A stretch of DNA of 64,000 nucleotides from Sanguinoderma infundibulare (lineage: Eukaryota > Basidiomycota > Agaricomycetes > Polyporales > Polyporaceae): contig JAVLRN010000019.1 in the NCBI GenBank assembly GCA_032821775.1, forward strand, positions 245,964 through 309,963, written 5' to 3'. The notes below the pieces were generated by a model. It was given only the letters and a program-made list of their open reading frames with translations, had not been told where the DNA came from and searched no databases. Of the stretch, positions 57,530-64,000 are shown piece after piece. The stretch's first letter is position 1. Every line of letters starts with the position of its first letter. Made by a program: the position numbers and the translations under genes.

Positions 57530-60174
57530 ATGCAATCCCTCCGGTCCCGTAAGTCGACCCAAGCCCAAGCCAATGCCAATGCTCGCCAGAACACGATCCG
57601 CAAGGCGAACCCCGCCGTGCGCGATGCGGAGCGGCGGGCGACGCGCGTGGGGGAGAAGATGAAGAAGCGGATGTCGATGCGCTACGCGGACATCTCTGGG
57701 CCGACGGGCATCCCCGACGTGCCGTCCCTGCCTGCGAGCCTGCGCGCGGGGCCGTACAGAGGGGCGTCGGTCGACGAGCGTGGGGGGTTGAATCTGGGCG
57801 TGGTGGCGGAGGAGCCGAGGGAGGACCCTAGGGCGGCGGAGCTGAGGCTGTTGGACAAGGACGACTTCGACCCTGATGCTTGTGCGTATTGTTGTTTTGT
57901 TTTGGCATGGGTATGATGTGGGACAGGGCTGGACCTGGTATGATTGTGCAGATCTCAAGGTGAAGCTAGCCAACTCGACCGAGTCGGAGCTGAGGACGCT
58001 GCAGTCGGGTCTCCAGGCCCAGAAGGACGACGTTGCAGTGGACCTGCAGCGGAATGTATTCAAGAAGTACGGATGCCTCCTCTTACTTCTGCAGAGATAG
58101 GGCGATGCTGACATCCCTGTCAAAGCTACGCAGAGTTCATGCTCGTGTCGAAAGAGGTCAGCACGCTCGAGAACGAGATGCTCGAATTCAAGGACGCCCT
58201 GTCAGAGTGGAAGGGCATGCCATCACTATTGCACATCGACGATTCGGCCTCCGTCGCAGGTATGTGCCCGATACCTTTGCGGTTCGCTCTCCGCCCCCTT
58301 CTCACACAACTTCCTCTCTCGCGTGTAGAGCGACGCAGGAACGTCCGCTCGTCCATCGCCGACCTCCGTGTACTGTACGCGAACCAGATGCAGAATCTCC
58401 ACATGCAGATCGAGGGCTCATCCAAATTCGTTCCCACTACGCCCGGCCGACATGTTGTGGCCGAGATCGACAACGTCGTTGCGCTCAATCCGGCTACGTA
58501 CAAGGTCGATCACCCTGTGCGCTTTGTCCTGCTCGACGATGCGGTGCTCGTGGCTCGGAAGCGGAAGCGGAGAAACAACACAGAGAGCGACAAGCTGGTC
58601 GCGGAGAAGTGCTGGCCGCTGTCCGATATGCTGGTCCTGGACACGAAGGATTCTCCCAGTGCGTCTTCCAGTCCGATTTCGGCGCGCATATGACTTGCAC
58701 TAAACGGGGCGTGAAGACATGAACAACGTGTTCAAGATCAGGCACGGCAGGGAGACTCACGTCTACCGAACGGACATCGCTGCCGACAAGAAGAGCCTCC
58801 TGGCCCAGTTCCGTCACGTGGCTGAGGAGCAACAAGCGAGGAAGCGCAAGGAGCGCGAAGGCGAGCACCAGCGACGAAAGAGCCTCTGGATGGGCGGGAT
58901 GGACGTGCGTGACATCTTCTCATGCTCGTGTCCGCGATCTAACGTTGCGTTGTCAACCTTGTAGAGAGTGTCGATGTTCGTCGCAGACGGCGCACCCGGG
59001 ATGCCCCCCTTGCCAGAATGGATGGCCGACCTCGCGAACAAAGGTGCCGAGATGGGCTCGTCTGGGAAGGAGAAGTCTGAGCGCGACGCCCGGTGGATTG
59101 GCGACTGGTCCGACGAGCTAACCGTCTCGATTGCGCTGCGCGAGTGGGACAAGGCCGTGGCGCTCGTCGAGGAGGGCGAGGGGAAGCTCGCGATCATGCC
59201 CTCGCTGGGGGCGAAGTTGACGCCGCTGAAAGCGTCGCTGACGACGGCGCTGCTGCAGAGCCTGTCTGCACCGTCGAACAAGAAGAGCACTGTTGTCAGC
59301 TTGATCGGGCTCCTGGTGCGGTTGAACGCGGGCGCGGCTGCTCGGCGCACGTTCTTGGCCGCTCGGGCGGACGTGATCAAGAAGTGTGTGCGGAAGATCA
59401 CGTTCGAGGGCCATATTGGGTCGTACATTGCGGACTTGGCGACGGTGGTGTTCACCGGGATCAAGCATACGGCGGACTGGTTCCTCGGGAGCTTCAAAGA
59501 GAATGAGGTCACCAGCAGTAAGTGGGACCTTCAGTATCTGGTGTTACCCTTTCTGGTTCTGATCAACAACAGGCTTCGTCGAGTGGGCGAAACAGCAGAT
59601 GGAACTCTACGCGCAGATGTTTCAGAAGCAGGTCTACAGCTCGGACGTCGAGCCCCGCACCATCGATGACGCCATCCAAATCACCCACGTCCAGAGCAAG
59701 AAGCTCCTCGAGGAGTACGGCATCGACTTCCGCTACCTCCTCGACAGCCTCCTTCTCGACAAGCCGAACGGCACCGTCCGTCCACCAACTTACCGCCCGC
59801 ATGCCGAGCGGGCGCCCGAGCCGATCTACACGCCTTCCTCGACCCCCATCCGGTCTCGGTCCCCTGCGACTGGCCCGCCCTCGCGTTCTCGCACACCGGT
59901 TCCCGCGGTCCCACCAGTACCGCCGCCGCCTGCGATTCCTGCCTTGGCTGTGCCGACGCCGTTGTCCGCATCTGCGAGCAGATCGCCTTCGTCGTCCAGG
60001 TTGCGGTCGCCTGGACCACCTCCGCGTATGGCCAGCCAGGCGTCATTAAGGAGCAGGACCCCGTCGACGAGCGAAGGCTCGAGGGGAGGAGGTATGGCAG
60101 CGGCCAGTTCCAGTCCTGCGCCGCCGCCACCGAGGTCGAGGGACAGGCCGAATAGGCAAGGTGGGATGTTCTAG
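57530..60174 (+). CDS. EXO84: Exocyst complex component EXO84
   Basis: Subunit of the octameric exocyst that tethers secretory vesicles to the plasma membrane. The start is the ATG of MQSLRSRKSTQAQANANARQ. A basic N-terminus is followed by the Exo84 N-terminal helix (LANSTESELRTLQSGLQAQK, EFMLVSKEVSTLENEMLEFK), a PH-like domain (DHPVRFVLLDDAVLVARKRK, VFKIRHGRETHVYRTDIAAD) and the cullin-repeat-like C-terminal domain (RWIGDWSDELTVSIALREWD, KAVALVEEGEGKLAIMPSLG, HIGSYIADLATVVFTGIKHT, FVEWAKQQMELYAQMFQKQV). The C-terminus is a long Ser/Pro-rich tail ending RPNRQGGMF. Introns lie near 57889-57950, 58063-58127, 58260-58328, 58658-58718, 58904-58964 and 59519-59571. Confidence 0.92.
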
Positions 60175-60530
60175 AGTCGGCGGTTGGGTTTTCCTTTGTT
60201 CGTGGTGGGTGATCCATCACATCACAAGGCAGTAATGCCTGTGCTGACTCGGAATGACGGACAGCTTTGTGGACGTTGTAAGGATCAGGAACTTTGTATG
60301 TACTACTTCACGATGTCTCTCGCACTGGCGCTGCGTGACTGTCTGCTTGGCCCCGAGATCTCGACAGGATCATGTACAGTTCAATTAAGGTGATTACGTA
60401 TCATGACGTACAGGAGTTCGAAACTGATCATGTGCTCGAATGCTACCAGTGCCCTCATAAGGAGCGTATATGCGTACAAGACGTGTCCGTCCGTGACGGC
60501 TCTAATCATCCCACAGTCGCGAAAACATGA

Positions 60531-60830
60531 TTATAGGACGGCGTATGCCCCTAGGAGCATACTCCCTAGGACAAGAACTGCGCCTATCGTGAGTGGTCCT
60601 GCGGAGGCCGAAGCTTGCGCTGCTCCATTCCTGTGCGAACAGGCAGCGCTTCAATTATTCGGGAAGCTCGAGGACGAAGACGGTTAGACGTACGCAGGGA
60701 AGGATCCGGTCGCAGCAGGACCGAGGGCGCTCGTAAGCCCTCCCAAGAGGCTCGATGCTGGTGGAATGACGCGGTCAGGTGAGGGTCGGACGACAGAAGC
60801 CGAACGCCGTACCTCCTGGTGGTAGTTGCA
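60531..60830 (-). pseudogene. Orphan 3' end of a GPI-anchored protein gene
   Basis: Two exon-like pieces on the minus strand. SSLLGGLTSALGPAATGSFP ends at a gtacgt donor (60693), and a 63-bp intron leads to ANGAAQASASAGPLTIGAVL followed by VLGSMLLGAYAVL and a stop at 60531. The Ser/Ala-rich linker, small omega-site residues and terminal hydrophobic stretch are those of a GPI-anchor signal. Nothing upstream (60830-60900) continues the gene: the X' module begins there. I infer that the 5' part was lost or displaced when X' arrived. The enzyme or protein class cannot be told. Confidence 0.55.
60541..60560. other. Short palindrome inside the orphan last exon
   Basis: The arms gtatgc and gcatac around ccctagga, with a second cctagg a few bases later. 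It lies in the codons of the hydrophobic C-terminal stretch and may simply reflect codon use. Confidence 0.4.
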
Positions 60831-60908
60831 AAGCTGTCGTGCAGTCGAACATTTGTAGTTGTAGACGCAATTCACACGTTGAGAATGACCGGGAAGAGTG
60901 CTTGAGAT

Positions 60909-61018
60909 AGGGAATGGATTTGTGAACAGTCCGGACGGAATGATTTTGTGAACAGTCCGGACGGAGTGGATTTGTGAACCATCCGGACGGAATGGTTTTG
61001 TGAACCATCCGGACGGAG
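60909..61018. repeat. 27-28 bp minisatellite in X'
   Basis: About four units of GGAATGG-A/T-TTTGTGAAC-(AG/CA)TCCGGAC, the same unit as at 17826-17972 with a different order of variants. Each unit carries TCCGGA or GTCCGGAC. Confidence 0.85.
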
Positions 61019-61239
61019 AGCGGGAGAGAGCCCGCGCGAGCTCTGCGAGTACGCGTGCGCCGCACTCGAAACTACAGCCATCTATGTATACACACGTTCA
61101 CTCGCGACGGCAGGACTCGACTCGAGAGGAGGGGGAGGAGAGCGGGGAGAAAACTGCGGGGATAACGCTACCTACGTACAGTCTCGTAATTTTGCTACAG
61201 CTCTACTACAGTGCTACATGACATGGCACGCTCGTACAC

Positions 61240-61660
61240 GAGAGAAGAGAGATAAGCCCCTACCGCGCTATCCATGTCCCGCAAGAATGCGGGCGGTTTG
61301 TGGTTCCCGAAGAACTCGGCGTAAATCGCGTTCACGGGTTTGAAGTCGTCCATGTTGTGCAAGAACACCTGCTAGCAACGCGTCCGCATTCAACATCCGT
61401 CCATCCGGCCAGGACACAAGGGGGAACATGAAGGAAGAGAAAAGGACGCACGGTGGTCTTCACAACCTTGCCCAGCTCCCCCGGCGGGACACGGACAAGC
61501 TGAGAGAACGGCGGTCAGTTGGCCCGAGACGTCGAACTTACTTGTCAGCCGGATACAGCTCGGAGTGGCCGTCACGAAGCTTGAACATCCAGGGGGACTC
61601 GAGATCCATGTTGGTGAGATTGGCAAGCGCTCCACGCCCGCATGTCAAGTCCCGCTTACG
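61240..61660 (-). pseudogene. RidA-like (YjgF/L-PSP) fragment and unknown exon in X'
   Basis: On the minus strand, VFLHNMDDFKPVNAIYAEFF then GNHKPP is the conserved C-terminal part of RidA/YjgF enamine deaminases. It is preceded, across an 80-bp intron-like gap, by PGELGKVVKTT, which matches the preceding RidA helix. The family's final Arg-containing motif is replaced by unrelated residues (AFLRDMDSAVGA). Upstream lies NLTNMDLESPWMFKLRDGHS ending ELYPADK at a gtaagt donor, which I cannot identify. The chimera looks like fused fragments of two genes. Confidence 0.6.
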
Positions 61661-61679
61661 AACGCCAAGTTCAGAACGA

Positions 61680-62350
61680 CGTACACCATGCTGGAAGCGT
61701 ACGCACCGTGAAAATGATAATGCCCGCTCGAGACCGCTTTGTGGGGGCACACTCGTCGTCTGGTTGCTCCAGGACCTGAAGAGTGGGGGCCAAATGGGAC
61801 AGTTCGTCGTGTAGGAACCTCGCAGGGAATTCTGCAAGATGCGCTTCAATACGGAGGTACCAGAGCAAAGTCTGTAACGTGTCGCTTACAGTGATTATCT
61901 TCCCGAGACGGCAGTGATGAGAGAGTCGTCCGTGATGCCGGGAAGGGGAGGTACTGGAGGCGTGTTGTGCCTTCCGAGAGGGCCAGGAAACGAAGGACCA
62001 TCAAGGCCGTATATGTAGGGGCGCGGGCAGCCGTGGCGGCGAAGATGAGATGATGTGAAATGCAGAGATCCTCACGCCATTCCCGAGAACGACGGGCGAC
62101 ATCCTGAGACGTCGCTGCAACGCGCTTTTCCTCAAGGTAGAGCAGGTGGATGCAAAGGAGAGCACGTCGGAGACATCGGTGAGGTAATTGCAGACCAACC
62201 GGCTATTCGATCGAACCCAACTCCTCGTCAACAGTCCATAGAGCATTGACACGCCGGTCGGATGGCGAACGAGAGGTACGCGCAGACAAAACTCGCCCAT
62301 ATTTTGTCCGCGATCTTGGGGTTGACGTACACGACGATGTCGTCCTTGAT
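61680..62350 (-). pseudogene. F-box gene fragment in X'
   Basis: The minus strand reads VCNYLTDVSDVLSFASTCST followed by LRKSALQRRLRMSPVVLGNG, a good match to the F-box layout. A later piece is LLWYLRIEAHLAEFPARFLH then DELSHLAPTLQVLEQPDDEC, like the leucine-rich region that follows F-boxes in basidiomycete families. The frame changes between pieces. Just upstream is the IVVYVNPKIADK segment shared with X and repeat flanks. Confidence 0.6.
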
Positions 62351-63004
62351 CGGGCGGTGCGGCGTCCCACGTCCGCGAAAACGTGAGCTCAAGTCCGAAA
62401 CGAACCATTCCGGGTATGCTCACCAGGTACCAACTCTGCGCGCGGTGATCTGTGGTCGGAATGACGTGCGGCACGGCCTTCAAGTCATCCTGCTGTCAGA
62501 ACATTCGAGGTCAATCAGTATCACGTACGTGTTGAAGAAAACAACTGGACAGAACTCACCGAGACTCCGCAATGAACAAATATGAACTCCCGGGGTTCGT
62601 TCAGCGTCGATCCCGGATGTCTCACAGAGCTCTGTAGTTACTGCGCGACCGGGGATCCATCAGCAACGAGAAATTATCAGGATGCAGAGAGTCGACGTGC
62701 TTACCGGACGTACGAGCGCATTGCACGCGAATGTTGCAGACATAGCTTGTATGGCGGAGACTGCGGCGAAGGGGAACATGGATCAGATGGAAGACAGGGG
62801 GGTTTGGGGAGAGAGGAGAGGGGAGAAGGGAAAGTCGCTGGGGAACAGCAAGAGGACTTTGAAACAGAGATGAGGTTACCTAAGTCATTTGATGGCGCGG
62901 CATCTCCGCGTCGTGAGGTGGTTTGAAATGCCCGATCGTCGTGAATCTGAAGATATCCGAACCGCGCGTGCCGAAACAGTTTCTTCCGCATTAGAACGCG
63001 GACG

Positions 63005-63671
63005 AATTCGTCAAGCGGAAGCTCGCTCTAGACGGGCAGCTCTGCGGGAGCCGGTACCGCAGGTGCTGGTGGAGACGGGGCGGCGCGCGGGGGAGGATTG
63101 GCGTGGCCACCCGCACCGGCGACGCGGCCGCACTCTCTGGGACAGGCGTCGCCCCAGGTTTCACAGGCAGTGAGGGGTGCAAAGGGACAGCAGCAGCCGG
63201 TGGTGGGTGAGCTTTTGGTGGCAGTGCGTCTTGTGATCCCGAGGTGGACAGCGGCGGCGTCGATGTGCTGTTCGGCATGGGGTTCGCTGTGGCGGACGCC
63301 GCGGCGGCGCTTGCGCCGTCCTTGGGCGCGGCGGCCTTCGCGCGAGCTGCTGCGATGCGTTCCGCCTGCTTCGTGGGCTGCTTCTTCCGCATATCGATGC
63401 GCGCATCTTCCCCCTTGATCTTTTTGACGAAGTCTTTGACGTCCCGGGCCTGCGAAAATAGGACCGTGTTTGCAAATAGCGCAGAGAATGAATACGCACT
63501 GAAACAAGTGCTGCAAGTCCCACAAATCCCGGTACCCCATCTTCCACATCTCCGTCAACGGCGCGCTCCCGTACCGGTACGGCCACGGCTCCTGATCCAC
63601 CCTCATCTTTTTCCGGACGCCCTCCGTCGCTTCCTCCAACCCGACCTCCCTCTTCTCCCCATCAACCTTGA
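63005..63671 (-). pseudogene. THOC1 3' fragment with retained intron (X')
   Basis: Minus-strand copy of the parental segment from [13 protein letters not shown] to IELPPDDQV. It reads VKVDGEKREVGLEEATEGVR, then [20 protein letters not shown] and [14 protein letters not shown], then the THOC1 intron with parental-like borders (gtgcgtattcattctctgcg ... tcgcag), then [10 protein letters not shown] (shifted), the basic helix and the Pro/Ala linker. It is closer to the parent than the X copy: the RYGSAPLTE and [11 protein letters not shown] codons are kept. It ends at the same point as in X, before the last exon. Confidence 0.88.
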
Positions 63672-63777
63672 CATGCTGTTCCTGTGTACGCATGAACAGA
63701 AGGCGATGACTAAGGATGCGAATATCAGGTACGTACGGCCGCCACCCTTAAATCCAATTGATGGAGTGGTTTGAAAT

Positions 63778-63821
63778 GGATACATGCGAGATTCTGATTC
63801 TCGCGAATCTCACATGTATCT
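63778..63821. repeat. Hairpin in X' homologous to 20882-20926
   Basis: The left arm GGATACATGCGAGATTC, a 10-nt loop and the right arm GAATCTCACATGTATCT. Compared with X, one C:G pair has become T:A by changes on both arms, one G:C is now a G:T wobble, and one position is a mismatch. Confidence 0.85.
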
Positions 63822-64000
63822 AGGTGGTTTCTTCTGCGTTATACTGTGGATAAAATTAGTCAGCGTGTCACCAAGGTTGTGTGCGCCACGGAGAACACTA
63901 AATCGGACTGGAATGGCCGATGCGGAAACTCGGGGTTGGAAGTTTCCAATCGCGGTCACCGCCAAGAAGACAGGGCTTGTGCCGCAGCTCTGGCCCATCA

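Larger units (their letters stand above)
60865..64000. repeat. Composite module X' (runs off the window)
   Basis: Direct copy of X (17775-21085) in the same orientation, with matching order of minisatellite, RidA-like fragment, F-box fragment, THOC1 3' fragment and hairpin. The match is still running at 64000 (corresponding to about 21085 in X). What follows in X is repeat U1B and block B, so the same could lie just outside this window. Confidence 0.8.

Noticed and set aside
1..64000. tRNA, rRNA or CRISPR features
   Set aside because: No A-box/B-box pair with a foldable cloverleaf, no rRNA signature and no regularly spaced short direct repeats with unique spacers were seen on reading. A covariance-model scan was not possible.

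Overview
The window is from a GC-rich fungal nuclear genome, most likely an Agaricomycete (mushroom or polypore lineage). Genes are split by many 45-65 bp introns with GTRNGT donors and short CAG/TAG acceptors. Core promoters are pyrimidine-rich. The gene set (atypical G-alpha with a Ser/His-rich insert, DHA1-type MFS transporters, THO complex subunit 1, GAL10, EXO84) and the F-box debris are typical of basidiomycetes. No tRNA, rRNA, CRISPR array or intact transposase was seen. All identities below were judged by eye; no alignment or search was run.

Layout. Positions 1-17710 (block A) and 21954-39900 (block B) are two direct copies of one roughly 18-kb segment with a period near 22 kb. Block A already runs at the left edge of the window. 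Each block ends in a G-alpha gene. Copy B is complete; copy A is cut off in its eighth exon and runs into foreign sequence. The blocks are joined by a 3.3-kb module X (17775-21085), and a second copy X' (60865-64000) fills the right end of the window. X and X' carry a 27-28 bp minisatellite and decayed pieces of a RidA-like gene, an F-box gene and the 3' part of THOC1. Inside each block a 2.1-kb repeat U occurs twice and carries 5'/middle THOC1 pieces plus an unidentified exon. Each block also holds two apparently intact paralogous genes of a small 'GWP-PF-NxSD' family in opposite orientation, an F-box/propeller remnant, a possible 22-residue micro-ORF and several unidentified exons.

The interval 40-60 kb is an ordinary housekeeping stretch: an NLS-bearing nuclear protein gene (41992-43097), two tandem MFS transporters (44808-47565 and 48017-50468, minus), THOC1/HPR1 (51222-53930), GAL10 UDP-glucose 4-epimerase (54483-56160), a small coiled-coil protein (56825-57196, minus), EXO84 (57530-60174), and the orphan 3' end of a GPI-anchored protein gene beside X'.

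Main result. The parent THOC1 gene and five clear sets of its captured, decayed fragments lie in one window. The fragments in U share one internal deletion, and those in X and X' keep a THOC1 intron. This points to DNA-level gene-fragment capture followed by amplification and a large tandem duplication that left one truncated and one intact copy of an unusual G-alpha whose switch II glutamine is replaced by alanine.
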